NCBI GenBank assembly: GCA_020740775.1
Contig: JAHEWK010000025.1
Coordinates: 124,001 to 188,000 of the forward strand
From: Ilyonectria destructans
Lineage: Eukaryota > Ascomycota > Sordariomycetes > Hypocreales > Nectriaceae
DNA length: 64,000 bases
Reading direction: 5' to 3'
This document shows, one piece after another, positions 21,073-33,200 of the stretch. Every line of letters starts with the position of its first letter. The first letter of the stretch is position 1. The position numbers were made by a program, and so were the translations under genes. The notes beneath the pieces were generated by a model, which saw nothing but the letters and a program-made list of their open reading frames with translations, was not told the DNA's origin and searched no databases.

Positions 21073-21414
21073 CTACGCAAGATGCCCTTCTAATTCGCGC
21101 TCCCACCACGGCCCACATACTACATGCGCGATTGCCAAGAATCCAGCTGGACGGTAAGGTAACCCGCGAGTCTGGTTGTGGAAAATGTCGAGGATGCTCA
21201 CCGCAACAGCCAGAGCCAGCATCAGTATGACGGCAATAAGAACGCTGGCTCGGACGATGTAGACTTGCTCTGTGACATGAGATAGGATTAGAACTTCTAA
21301 CATGCCAAAGTAGCCTACTATGCTAATCAAGACAATTACATGAGCCATATTACCGAAGAAGTGGCCCAAGTCTTCCAAGGTAGGGATCGAGTATAGGGAG
21401 TCTACTGTATCCAA
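21073..21414 (-). CDS. small two-helix membrane protein, possibly truncated
   Basis: 113 codons with two hydrophobic segments (MAHVIVLISIVGYFGMLEVL and VLIAVILMLALAVAVSILDI). I do not recognise a family. The start coincides within 3 bp with the left terminus of the hAT derivative at 21412, so an original N-terminus may have been cut off. It could also be a chance frame. Confidence 0.3.
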   Translation of the reverse strand: MDTVDSLYSIPTLEDLGHFFGNMAHVIVLISIVGYFGMLEVLILSHVTEQVYIVRASVLIAVILMLALAVAVSILDIFHNQTRGLPYRPAGFLAIAHVVCGPWWERELEGHLA

Positions 21415-22803
21415 GGCTCGGACCCACTACACTGTAAATCCACGTGGACCACATATAAGTGGCCCATCTCTATTACATCCACTTGTCGGCGCTCAGATTA
21501 CGTAATAATCCACTACACTTGGACCTGAAAGTGGATGTAATGGAGTGGATTTAGGTGGATTTAGGTACAGTGGGATATTCCCTGACCCTGTACGGTTCAT
21601 AGTACTTATTTTTGTATATAATTGCCTATTAAATCGAGGTACCTGGACCCAAGTTAGCCGAGGTCGATCACCCCTACAGCTAATCTTATAACATTAGACG
21701 AGAAACTACCCCTATTGAGCGCGTTTTCTACAGATTTCCTGCTTTGTTTTTGCCAAAAAAAATTAAAATTTTGACGATGTCAGCCAACCAGCCAGGCCAA
21801 CCAGGCCAACAGCAGCAGCTTGAAGACCGTCTTTTTCGCCATTTCAGAGGCTGGAATTGGTCAGAACGCGCTCGTGATACTAGCTCTTGGCTGTGGGACT
21901 TTGGCTATGATATTCAACGCCATGGCTTACGCAAATGGGCCTGCAAGGACTGTATCCTCGGAAATCGTCCCATTATCGCGAGTTTTATCTCTTCAGGTCT
22001 CCAGAACGCGGCAAATCATCTATGGCGTGAGCACAAAACACCAGCACCAGAGGGAGAGAAGAAGAGCACAGCACAGCTGAAATCCGAAAGCTTATCGTTG
22101 GGCCTGGTTTGATGAAACGTGAGCTCATGAGCCTAGTTGGGTTGAAAAGGCAAAAGAGATGGTTGCCGACGTCTGGCTGTCCGATTACGCTCATCTCGAG
22201 GTTAGAACCAGCCGCAGCAGAGGCGACTACGAGCCACCGGCAAAAAGACCTCGGTTATCCAGGATGGCCTTGGACTTGCTGACGATCCAGCCGATGTCAG
22301 CCGAGTGTGAGAGGTTATTTTCAGCTGCTGGCAAGATGGTCTCGGGGTTGCGTACGAACCTAGATGCTGAGATTATCGCCATTGCCAAGTTTTACGCTCT
22401 TGGTACCGTGCTGGCCTTATCAGGGACCTGGATCCATAGCTTAAGTCACACCTTGAAAGTAAGCTGGATGGCGGTTGTGGGACTCTAAGCGACGACGAGC
22501 TGGCGCTTGTTGAGTGAAATTGGCTATTGGAGGGCGAGGACAGCGCCAGCGAGGTTGACGATTCATCACAGCAGCAACAGGCTAAAGAGTTAGTGTCAAC
22601 CTCTGAAAGTGAGGCTGAATAGGCGCCGACGAGGTTGTGAATAGCCTCAAAAACCCACTTATAAATCCACTTATAAATCCACGTGTGTACATCCATTCCA
22701 CTCCGGTCGAATATGTGCTACATCCACTATGTAATTGCCTAAAAATCGTACATCCACTCTACTTGGTCCCAAAGTGGAGTGGATGTAGTGGTTCCGACCC
22801 TTG
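21412..22803 (+). mobile_element. hAT deletion derivative with transposase head and tail
   Basis: Ends match 18 of 20 as inverted repeats: CAAGGCTCGGACCCACTACA at 21412-21431 and the complement of CAAGGGTCGGAACCACTACA at 22784-22803. Words like CCACTACATCCAC recur near both ends. Inside, 21778-22112 encodes an N-terminal segment with a zinc-finger-like CKDC...H block (RKWACKDCILG) and 22159-22488 encodes the hAT C-terminal dimerisation block (LTIQPMSAECERLFSAAGKM). The catalytic middle is missing, so this is an internally deleted copy. Flanking 8-mers (ACTGTATC, GGCAAGAG) do not match. Confidence 0.75.
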
Positions 22804-23054
22804 GGCAAGAGGTTGACCGTAAACCGTCCCTTATCAGTCGAGCGCGACGAAGCTGACGACCAAGGCAGGATCTGGACCAGGAAGGTTTCTGTGCAATTCA
22901 GGCAGAGCGATCGGTGACATCGGACATAACGCAGCTGCTGCACGACGACCAGCGATTTTCAGCCTCATTTGACGAAGAAGCCAATTTCTGTGCCGGTGCA
23001 ACACAGATCCACACCCCAGCTGTCGCGTTGCCGGACGCTGGACGGCATCATGCT

Positions 23055-25854
23055 CAGTGTTGCTAATAATATGGCAATAAAGTAGTATATTGCAATATAA
23101 CCCATATGATATGGACTTTCTCATATTGTGACAATATGATATGAAGATTTTGATATTGTGACAATATAATATGAGGATGTCCATATTGGCAATATATTAT
23201 TTATATTGGGTTGTCAGTCCTGGGGCGAAATTGCCTCCTGACAGTAGCTGGGCAAGCCTTACCCTATACCAGCGACAGGGATACTTGGCATTTTATTGGC
23301 TAGCATTCACCTCAAAACGCATCTTTATTGACAATCAGACCTTATACGCGACCACGCGTTTCTTCTACGCGTCAGGGGAGGTACGATTGGTACGGACCAT
23401 GTTGGGCTGGGCCTACCGGTGGTTGCCTGTCGACATTGGCCATCGTCACCTCTGCCCATTTTCTTTATCACTGTCGAGCCTAGACAGACTTACCGCCATG
23501 CCTCAACAACGCCTCCCTTTTGTAAAATGGTCACAACGAAGAGAGTCGTCAATTTCAGTCGACTTTTCGGAGTTTTCCAGCCAGCAGTTACATGGTCTAG
23601 ACGAAAGCCAAACGTCCAAATCTCGACCTTGCACAGCCTCTACAACCTCCTCCACCAAGCCTAGAACATCATGGGTCTTCTCTCATATGCCAGACGAGGA
23701 GATAGAGACGAGATACTACAATCGGCGGACCGGAAAAGAAGAGTGGCGCTGCAAACATTGTAACAGAACCTATGCCTGTTCTGGGGGTACTGCGGCTCCC
23801 GTAAAACATCTTATGGACCCTCCTCCTGACGGCCACGGTCTGCCAAAAGGAGCCCTGCGAACAGCTAAAGTGACAACGATACGAACGATTCTCGAACAAG
23901 CTCGTGCTGCGGCAGAAGAAAATCCCCGCAAACGGCGTCGGCTCAGCGATCAATCCGGAGATTCGATTGACCCTGACCAGCTCGAAGTGTTGTATGTGAG
24001 GTTTATTACGGCCTGTTCTCTCCCATTTCGGCTCGTGGAATCCCCAGAGTTCCGAGTACTCTTGGCCTACATCAATAACGATATCGATACTTGGCTTCCA
24101 GATACACACGAGACCATCAGGAAATGGATCATGCGGCAGTACGAAGACCAGAAGGAGAAGGTCAAGCAGCGCATACAGTCGGCGAAGTCAAGAATTCATA
24201 TCAGCTGCGACCTTTGGACTTCTCCTAACTCTTTGGCCATCTTAGGCGTAGTTGGTCACTAGGTCACGGAAGACGGCCAGCTGGAACACCATATTTTGGC
24301 GTTGAAAGACATCGACAGTGAGCACGACGGTTCTCACCTCGCTGCGGCAATTTTGGAAGTGGTTGACGAATGGGGCTTTGCTTCGAAGCTTGGATATTTC
24401 GTGATGGACAATGCTGGCAATAACGATACAATGATGAGATCCCTTTCGCTTGGTCAGTACAACTCACTGTTTCTACTGATTGGCCCTAACATCCCACAGG
24501 CCTCCTACGCCGATATGACATCCAATGCGATCCCAAGGTTCACCGACTCCGCTGCCAAGGTCATATCATCAACCTCGCCGCCAAAGCTTTCCTCTTCGTC
24601 ACCGACAATGAGAAGCTCGAACGTGACGATGCTGGCCTGCATAATGTGACACTAAAGCAGATTGAAGCGTGGCGGAAGAAGTGTCCTCTTGGCAAGCTTC
24701 ACAACTTCGTCGTTTACATCCAACGGAGTGTTCAGCGCAGCCAAAAGTTTCTTGCTATCAGCCATAACCGTAAGCTTGCGCGAGACAATGACACAAGATG
24801 GAGCTCGTGGTATACCATGTTGAGGGCGGCCTTGAATCTTAGAGATGCAATTGACGGCTATTTTAACAAATGGATGGACGCAGATTGCGCTGGAGACGAG
24901 CTCTCTCCAGAGGACTGGACCATCTTGGAGAAGATCAAGTCCTTCTTAGAGAAGCTGAAGATGACGACCAAGGCTCTCGAGTCATCGTTTGCAACACTCG
25001 ACAATGTCGTCTTGGCGATGGACTTCGTATTGGCACAATTCGAAGCCGGCAAGGAGGCAACTATCGACGATCCGGTGATGGCACCGATGTATAACTCGGG
25101 CTGGGCGAAGTTGGATAAGTACTATCGCCTTACTGACGAATCGCCTGCGTATGTTGCAGCCATTGTGCTCCACCCTTCGCATAAATGGCACTACATCCAG
25201 GAGAACTGGAAAAAGGAGTGGGTTGAGTCTTCAAAGAAGTTGATTGAGACGCTGTGGAACGAATATAAACCTGTGGAATCACCGCTTCCTCTCTGCGAGG
25301 TCCCATCGACGACCACGAACGAGTTCTTGAATTGGAGGAACAAGCACCTGCAGCCGTCACTCGTCATGGACTAATACGAGCGATATTGCAATTCCGAACG
25401 GGTTTATGGCTTTACAAGCGCCCTTGAATTGTGGCTAGAGGAGACGCAGCAGAAAACCTACCCGAGCCTGAGCAAGATGGCCGTGGATATACTGTCAATT
25501 CCTACAATGTCTGCGGAGCCTGAACGACTCTTCTCTGGGGCAAATATAACGATTACAGACCGTCGAAATAGACTTGGAAGTGATGTAATTGAAGCATTGG
25601 AGTGCCTGAAGTCATGGTTTGGGATACGAGATTTTCAGGGTGACGAGATTTGTACAGAAGCGGTTTAGTGATGGGGTCACGTGGAATATATTGGATGTAT
25701 TGTCACACTGCCAATATATTGGGTTCTTGGCAATAAATACAATATGAGTCATGTTCATATTGGGTAATACAATATGCACCCCTTGACAATACAATAATAT
25801 TGCGAGGGGGTTCATATTGCCAATATCGTATTGTTTATATTATTAGCAACACTG
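23055..25854 (+). mobile_element. full-length hAT transposon, inactivated
   Basis: 2,800 bp with perfect 18-bp inverted repeats starting CAGTGTTGCTAATAATAT (23055-23072 and 25837-25854). About 120 bp inside each end are full of CAATAT/ATATTG words, likely subterminal binding repeats. It carries one transposase gene with two stops. Flanking 8-mers ATCATGCT and TGCAAGAC differ, so one side has probably been rearranged. Confidence 0.85.
23498..25668 (+). pseudogene. hAT transposase, two in-frame stops
   Basis: The start MPQQRLPFVKWSQRRES is followed by a BED-type zinc finger (WRCKHCNRTYACSGG...HLMDPPPDGH), the catalytic region (ISCDLWTSPNSLAILGVVGH; GYFVMDNAGNND), GHIINLAAKAFLF, DNDTRWSSWYTM and the C-terminal dimerisation motif IPTMSAEPERLFSG. 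A 47-nt intron at 24453-24499 restores the frame between LSLG and LLRRYDIQ. TAG at 24260-24262 and TAA at 25372-25374 interrupt an otherwise continuous frame. With only two lesions, inactivation is recent. The protein would have been about 700 residues, normal for fungal hAT (Restless-like). Confidence 0.85.
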
Positions 25855-25861
25855 TGCAAGA

Positions 25862-26830
25862 CCAGTTGCTCGAACTCTTTCAGAGCCTCGTTAGAGCAGG
25901 CATATCTCCCCCAGGCATGGAGGACAGCGAAGATTATACCGCTCCGGAAGGGAGGCAAGGACCGAAACTACTAGAAAGTTAAATCGTATCGACCTATTTC
26001 GCTTCTGCCCGCCCTAGGGAAGATTATGGAGTCCATCTTAGCAGAAAGACTATCGTACCTAGTAGAAGAACACGACCTCCTACTGAAGCATTACCACGAG
26101 GCACGGAAATAAAGGTCACCGGTACAGGCAGTGCTCTAGGTAGTATAAAAGATTTTCGACGCATAGAGGGAAAGTAAAGTCCTTACGCTTATTACGTTCG
26201 ACGTTAAAGCGGCCTATAATGGAATGTCGAAGGAGTTGCTCCTGCATAGGATGAGGGAAAGGAGAGTCTCCGAAAGCTGGGTGAGATGGATCAATGCGTT
26301 CCGCATAGGGCGAGAGGCGGTTTGGAGAAGTCTCGGAGAGAGTACAATTGCACCAGGCAGGGTTTCCGCAAGGGTCATCCCTCTCACCCATTACGTTTCT
26401 GTTCAACGCAAATCTCCTGAAAAGGAGAAGCAACAGAGAACAAGGTTCTATAGCATTCGTGGATGACTTCACAGCCTAGATAGCGGTACGAAAGAAGAGA
26501 ATACGTGGGTCATCCAATAGGAGATTATCATTTAAATCGAGCGATGGGAGCACGAGAGTGGCCCTATATTTGAGGCGGACAAGACCAAGTTAGTGCACTT
26601 CACTAGGAGAAAAAAAAAAAAAGGAATAGGAGTAACAGTTAAGGGAGAAAAGGTCTCCCTATCGGATTCAACCAAGCTCCTAGGAGTCGTGCCAAATTGG
26701 GATGGGACGAGCACATCGCCCGCGTGTCGGTCAAAGGCAAGACCGCGGCACTCGCACTCAATAGAGGCGTCTAGCCAGAGACAGCCCTTCCATTGTCTGC
26801 AGCCCTCCTCTTGCTGCTCCTTACACCTTC
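25862..26830 (+). pseudogene. LINE (Tad1-like) reverse transcriptase fragment
   Basis: Across shifting frames the strand reads LGKIMESILAERLSYLVEEH, LTLITFDVKAAYNGMSKELL, an AFVDDFTA block at about 26455 (the [YF]xDD active site), KTKLVHFTRRKKKK and STKLLGVV. This is the palm and thumb of a non-LTR reverse transcriptase. Several stops and frameshifts are present. It begins right after the hAT element ends, so the upstream LINE part is missing or displaced. Confidence 0.75.
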
Positions 26831-26849
26831 TTGGGGAATATGTTGTGGA

Positions 26850-27184
26850 TAATCAAACCTCTCACTGCCTTGCACTATCGCTCTTGGAAGAATCCAGAAC
26901 GGGTGCTTGGCGGGCAGCATGTGACTGTTGATCCAGGACCGCCGCCGCTGTTCGCCATGTCTGAGCTCCGTAGGTTCGATTTGCGCCTCTGCTTCGGCAA
27001 TCGTCGCTGCCACTGTCCGAAAGGCTCCCACCACCGCGCGAGCCCCGATGGCCTGCGCCTGCCTCAGCTTCTTCCTATATCTATCCGGGATGACCGGTGA
27101 CCAGATTGTTGATCCATAATCGAGCACTGGTGCAACTGTGATTATATAGAGCTGTCGGGCTGCTAGTAGTGGAGGAAGGGCCAA
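26850..27184 (-). pseudogene. LINE 3'-ward fragment in opposite orientation
   Basis: The minus strand reads ARQLYIITVAPVLDYGSTIW, KLRQAQAIGARAVVGAFRTV and AEAQIEPTELRHGEQRRRSW, the connection region downstream of the RT in Tad1-type LINEs. It faces the RT fragment head to head, so the two cannot belong to one intact copy. Confidence 0.7.
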
Positions 27185-28571
27185 GACGCAGCTAGTACGT
27201 GCTGGGTCTCAAAAACGACCTACCCCGACGGGTCGTTCCTTCCTGTCCGGGGGCATGCTGATTAGGCATGGACTCCCTGTACCAGACCATGACGCTTCAA
27301 GCATTACGCCTATCAAAATAAGTCTTGGCAGTGCGACAGACGCGAGTTTCTTTGATGGAGTAAGGGGCTAGAGTTGGGATTAGTAAATGGGGGAGTAGAT
27401 CACGAGGAAGGGAGATTTAGCGTATAATTACAGTCTATATATCGCATTCCCAGCTGAGGCAAAAGGTAATGCGCACTACGCTAATGCAGAGTGGCAGACT
27501 GGCTTATGTACGGAATGTGACATTATATGGGCGCCCCTTGGCCGACTCCGCGACTTGCCTGGAAACTAGCGATTGCGTCTTTTTTGTGAATTTTTCGTGA
27601 ATTTTTCGTGTAGCAAGAAATTGTATCATTTCCTTTTTGACAAGTTCCGTCAAGGTGAAAACACATTGAAAACAAGAGTCCTTTACTGCGCAATGTAAAT
27701 AAAGTTAAATTCCATGCTGGTTTTCTCAGAATCTTGAGAGTGACGATGTGGGGTGAAGATGATGGACCATTTCCATATGGGGTACTAACTGCGAAGTCCA
27801 TCAACCGGCTCGCCTCCGCGGCGAACTAGAAATGCATGAGACTGGAGTAAATAAGGGTGGCACACCTCTTCCATACCATGGCTTTGGATAAACTGACCAA
27901 CCTTGGTATTAGACCCAACTGGTTGGTCGCCCAACACACCTCCATGGCATTCTCGAGTCATGTCCCCTGTTCTCGACTCACGCTGGAAGCATCCTGGCCC
28001 CGGGTCCACGCCGATTCGTCCCCGTTGAATCAATAGTCCCACATCATCACATGCATCCAAGCCACAGGATGACCCTCGACGCCACCAAGGAAAGTTCCAG
28101 CGAAGCTAGTCGATTCCAAGATAAAGAGCCGAAAATGCTGCGTTTCTGCTTGGTCTAGGTGAAATGACTCAAGGATCGCATCGAGCACTGACGCCACCTC
28201 CACATTCCCCAGACCCCAGACACAAGCCCCCGGATGTCTTCGCGGCCCATGTGGACCGACTAATTAATTTGTGTGTAACGGATCAGGAGCCCCCCGGTTT
28301 AACACGGGGTAACAAGCGATCCTTTACATAGTACGTGCTGCCTGCGAGCTGCCGATCCACCCGAAAATCAACCGAGTTCCACCATCTGACGTCCTCATTT
28401 TGAGACCTCATGCCACTCCTCCTTTTCCATCACAATCTGGTAAAAGTGGCCGAGATGACGGGCATGTCGGGCATGTCAAGCACCTCCAAGGGCAGCTTTG
28501 CCCGGGGGGCTCAAAGCACTTTTTACCCTGAAGATGTCATGGTCATTGTATGGGCACCCTACTTCTGAATT
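27185..28571. other. intergenic, no gene recognised
   Basis: About 1.4 kb with only short frames. The right end probably includes the promoter of the DUF7703-type gene at 28572. Confidence 0.4.
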
Positions 28572-29612
28572 ATGGCCGATTCTCTGACATGGCTGCCGCA
28601 GGTCTGCTCGATGTTGGCCTTGTACAATGCCTTCGAGCTCCTCACCCTCATCTTTATGACCTTCAAACGACGCAAGGGCCTCTACTTTTGGAGCATTTCC
28701 ATTGCATCCTTTGGCGTCATTCCATACTGCGTCGGTTGGCTCATTGTTCATTTCGACCTTACCTATGACTGGGTTGGTATGATCATTGATACAATTGGAT
28801 GGATTCTTTTGGTATCAGGCCAATCTGTGGTTCTCTATTCGCGACTACACCTGGTTCTCAATGACCCTAAGATACTCTGCATTGTAATGTGGATGATCAT
28901 CGTGAATGGTGTCGTTTGGCATACCTCAATCACTGTGCTTTTATTCGGGTCCAGTTACAGCTCCGCGCAAAACCGAGCTGGATTTAACACCGTCTTCAAC
29001 ATCCTAGAAAAGGTTCAAATGACCTGTTTCTGTCTCCAGGAGTTCACTATCTCTGGTCTCTACATCTGGAAGACGTGGGATATCCTCAACACAGCATTCG
29101 GCAGCAAACGACGATTCATGTGGCAACTTTTCGCCATCAACGTCTTCATCGTGGTTATGGACATCGCTCTTCTCGCCATCGAATACAAGAGCTTATTCCT
29201 CTGGGAGCAAGGAGTCAAAGTTGCCACTTACTCCATCAAGCTCAAGCTCGAATTCGCGGTATTGGGCGAGCTCGTCGAGTTCGTTCAGCATCGGGGTGGC
29301 ACCGGTTCTGGTGGACAATCGAACCATAATACAGCTGCATTCGTGGAGCTCTCTGGTAGTCGGTCGCAAACAGGGGACAGGAAAATGCGCTCTATTACGA
29401 CTAGGCCGGAAGCAATCTACATGGAAGACGTGAAGCCCAGCACATCAGTTACCACCACAACCTCAAAGGCATCACCACATCTATCGCGGGAACAGGACGA
29501 GATTAGGATCACCACGAGAATAGATGTGGAAAGCAGCGTATTGGATCGCCGGGATAATGATAGCACAGATCAGCTTTATGATAGTGTCATCCAAGAGATC
29601 TCAAGGTCATAG
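28572..29612 (+). CDS. seven-helix integral membrane protein (DUF7703-type)
   Basis: Uninterrupted 346-codon frame. The first about 240 residues contain seven hydrophobic segments, for example MLALYNAFELLTLIFMTF, YFWSISIASFGVIPYCVGWL, IIDTIGWILLVSGQSVVLYS, ILCIVMWMIIVNGVVW and LFAINVFIVVMDIALLAIEY. The short loop after helix 1 (KRRKGLYFW) is typical of this fungal family. The last about 100 residues are a hydrophilic cytoplasmic tail rich in Ser/Thr. No ligand or function is established. It converges with the PLC gene on the opposite strand about 620 bp away. Confidence 0.8.
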   Translation: MADSLTWLPQVCSMLALYNAFELLTLIFMTFKRRKGLYFWSISIASFGVIPYCVGWLIVHFDLTYDWVGMIIDTIGWILLVSGQSVVLYSRLHLVLNDPKILCIVMWMIIVNGVVWHTSITVLLFGSSYSSAQNRAGFNTVFNILEKVQMTCFCLQEFTISGLYIWKTWDILNTAFGSKRRFMWQLFAINVFIVVMDIALLAIEYKSLFLWEQGVKVATYSIKLKLEFAVLGELVEFVQHRGGTGSGGQSNHNTAAFVELSGSRSQTGDRKMRSITTRPEAIYMEDVKPSTSVTTTTSKASPHLSREQDEIRITTRIDVESSVLDRRDNDSTDQLYDSVIQEISRS

Positions 29613-30235
29613 TGGTGTAATTGTACATAGTCTTAATATTTATTTCCTATTTCAGGAAGTACCGTTAATGACAACATGAAGAGAAACTGCTCCTTAAGGA
29701 GACGGAGATTAGATGTTACCTATTTGGGCTGGAATGGAGGTCTGAATTACTGATCCTACCAGTTACGTCTCCAACATCCGTTCTCAAGTGACAGTGAGGA
29801 ATCCTGAAATGAAAGGCATACAGCCTCGGAAATTAGTCGGGCGAACACTCTTCAACAATGATGATGGAAGTTTGAGAAGGGCGAATCACCAAAATAGGTC
29901 CCTGTTAACTTCTACTTTATGTGAGGGAACGATCATGTGACTTTCATACTTTATGAATAGTCTCACTTTATGAATATTGTGTAAATAGCTTAAGTCAGAG
30001 TTTTCCTTAGGAATCTCTTTCTCTCCTCGTAAACAATCATTTTGCCCAAGCTGCACCCGACCTCGTTCGTGCTCTTGTACCGTCACAGGAATCAGGTGTG
30101 GGGCAAACATCAACCCCATGGTTTGATGTCCAGGGGGTTGTTGCTGAGAAGGTAAAAGACCGTCGACATGTTGAGAGTCAAGTAAAAATATGTCCAGTGA
30201 AGCAAGGTGTTTGTTTACAGGCGAAGCCAGCAGAA
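29613..30235. other. convergent intergenic region
   Basis: The 3' regions of the membrane protein gene and the PLC gene meet here. Only short frames are seen. Confidence 0.45.
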
Positions 30236-33200
30236 TCACGGATAGCTGTCAAAGTTCGTCTTCTCGGTGCTGGACTTGTCCATGGTACCCTTGGGGCTAG
30301 TGTTGATCCGGCTGAAGACCTTCCCGCCCAGGCGGTTAAGCTTGTTTCCATCCGGGCTGCGGCGGGGTGCGTCAACCATCCTCTTCGTGACCGAATCTAT
30401 CTTGATCTTGCAGAAGAGCTTCGAGAATAAGTACTGGTCGCCAGCATGGTTGAGGAGTGGCAAGGTACGGTAGCCTTGCTTGAGGTTGGCGAGCTTGGCA
30501 GTGTAGGTGGCCACTGCCGGCCGCTCGTTGTAGCTCTCGCCATCGTTGGACAGCTTAACCGACCACCGAACAAAGATCAGATCCCGGTGCTTTGTCGTGA
30601 CCCTAAACTTGAGTTGCTTGTCAAACATGGGGTTGAAGCCGTTCTCGCGGATGACTTCGGTCTGGACCTTGAGGGGCAAGCCTTCAGGAGACAGCCTCGA
30701 ATCCGCCTCCTTCTTGTCGCGCTTGTCATTTGCGTGGAAGATCTCAACCTCGACGTACGGATCCATCGACTTGCTAGCGGGGAGATTAGCTGGTCGCATG
30801 AGTTGCTGTGCCGAGATGACATCAATTGTAAAGGAGACAACGCTGCGCTCCTTCTTCCCCTCCGCAATCTCCGAGTTAAACGGGAGAACCTGGATGTCGC
30901 GGAGCTCGGTGGGCTTCAGAACGTAGCCCGAGCAGTCTCTGCCGCCGTCGAACATGGCACGGTTGAGCTGCATGCCCAAGTCAAACGTCTGCCAGTTGAG
31001 CGCCGCCATCTGGACTCCGCGGCGCCAGTATATGAGAGGGTCGAAGTTGTTGGAGGTGATTCGGGTTCGGTCTGGATGGACCCGCATCATGTAACACATG
31101 TTGTGGATGTCAAGGGCCATCTTCTCCTCCTTAACACGGGCGTGCTTGGCAAAGCTCGACTCCATGAAGGAGAAGATGTGGTTGTACTGCTTGGCCTCTG
31201 AGGTGTCAAACCCGGCAAATTTGACACCGGCGCAGTAAACACCTAGGTCGCCAAGTACCTTAACCGTTTTGGTGGAGGCTTTCCTCGAGTTCAGGCTGTT
31301 GCCCCGTCTTCGGCCTCTGAAGTCGGTGCCGAGTGGCTCTTCCTTGATCTGGGGCTTCTTGACCTTGATGAGAACATGCTCCATGAGTTCCGAAGGCGAC
31401 GGGAGCTTGTCTAGAGAATCTCCCAAAGTCTCCGTCACCAATCGAGAGCCGAAAGCTTCCTTGATAATGTCGGCCATGATGGCTTGCTGGGTCGGGTTGC
31501 AGTGGACCTCGAGCGAGATCCAGAGAGGGAACTTTGACTTGACAAAGGCATACTTGTTGATCGTCGTCATAACTTCTCGGAAGCTGATCGAGGTGGTCAA
31601 TGTGCGGCCGTGGTTGACTTCCGGCTGCCCGCTGCTCCCATCCCAGCAGTCAACCTCGACACAGCGACATCCTCGAACCAGCGCTGAAATGTATCCCTCG
31701 ACGCTAGATTGGCCTGCCACTTGCCGGCCGAGCAGGTAGGTGTTGTGGGAGCTAGAGATGAAATACTCGTTCATGGGGCGGTCAAGGGTATACTCTTGAG
31801 GCTCCGGCATAATCGGCATGTTATGCTCAGACGTCAAGAACCCGACGAAGGCGGCTTCCGACATGACCTGCATGTACTGAGTGTTGTCAGGGATGTCCGC
31901 GTCATCGGTTCGATACTGGCGGCTGAAATGGGTAAAATGCTTCTCCCATACGGAGGGGTTAGACTCAACATCCTCGCCTTGGACGTCGCGCAGGAAGGCC
32001 AGGAATTCATTAAAGGTGATGCCAGACTCAGGGTTGGCGGCAATGCTGCGAATTATTCGCTGGACGTCGTGCCTTTGTTTCATGCGCCGGACAAAATCCT
32101 TGAACTCGGTGAAGTTGAGCTTCTCACGTCGTCGGGCGTCGGAGCGGAAGAAGTTGGCTTCTAGGGTCCACTGTGAGCTGTAGATGTGGAGGTTCTGGCA
32201 GACGCGTTTGACGCCGGCAATGTCCAGCTCCTCCTGCTCAGGGCCACGCGGCTGATCACCAAATTCCTTTGCTATCTCGGTCTGCCAATATTGCGCAATG
32301 GCCCGGTCGTTAAACGCCATCAGCGATGTCATCAGTTCCTGTCGATACCTTAACATGGCATCTAGGAATTCGGTCCAGCGTTTCAGGCCCTCCTTGTCCT
32401 CGGTGACGATGTGCAGAAATTTGATCTTGGAGCTGTCCGGCGCCGTGTAGATTATGGTGAACCAGGTTGCCGCCAGCACTTCAGACACTCTAAAGTCGAG
32501 GCAATATTGCTGAACGTCGGAACCAGTTCGGATCTCCTTGATCTCGTCGACGTGCAAGGACTTTTGGGGGCGTGCCTTGACCCAGGAGAGCTTGTTGGAT
32601 TCGGTCTCATACAGCAGGTTGATTCTCTTCGTACGACTCTTCCTAGATACTTTGAAAACTGGGCTCCCATTCCGGAGCTTAGCCGGCAGTACGGGGCCAG
32701 CCATGGCGTTGGCACTCCCGTTGACGGAGCCGGCAGAGCTGTCAGTTGATGAGTTTTGAGCCACACCGTCAAGCCCCATCAAGGAGATGGCGTCGTCTTG
32801 CACCACCTCCGCTTCATCGTCGGTGTCAGTCAAGGCGCTATATTTGGGAGGCGCGGTAGCATTGCTATCACTGCGGCGGCGCAAGATGCTAGGATCGATG
32901 CTGCCGTCGCGGCTGGCAGGGGCTGCCGAGGATTGTCGTCTCCTGCTGGCGAATCGATGAGCGCGGTTAGAGAAGCGGCGGATCAGATTGCCCTTGTTGA
33001 CGACTTCAGACATTGCGCCGGGGTTGCTGATCAAGCTTTGGCCCAGTGAATTGGTGCCCAGCGAATTGGTACTGGTCTTGCGAGACAGAATAAAAGGAAG
33101 AGAACTCGGGAATCTTTCAGCCCAAAAGATCAAAAGTCGCCTGACACAATAATTGCGCTTGAATAGGGACGTAAGGACAGGTGGAATAAGATGCTCCTTC

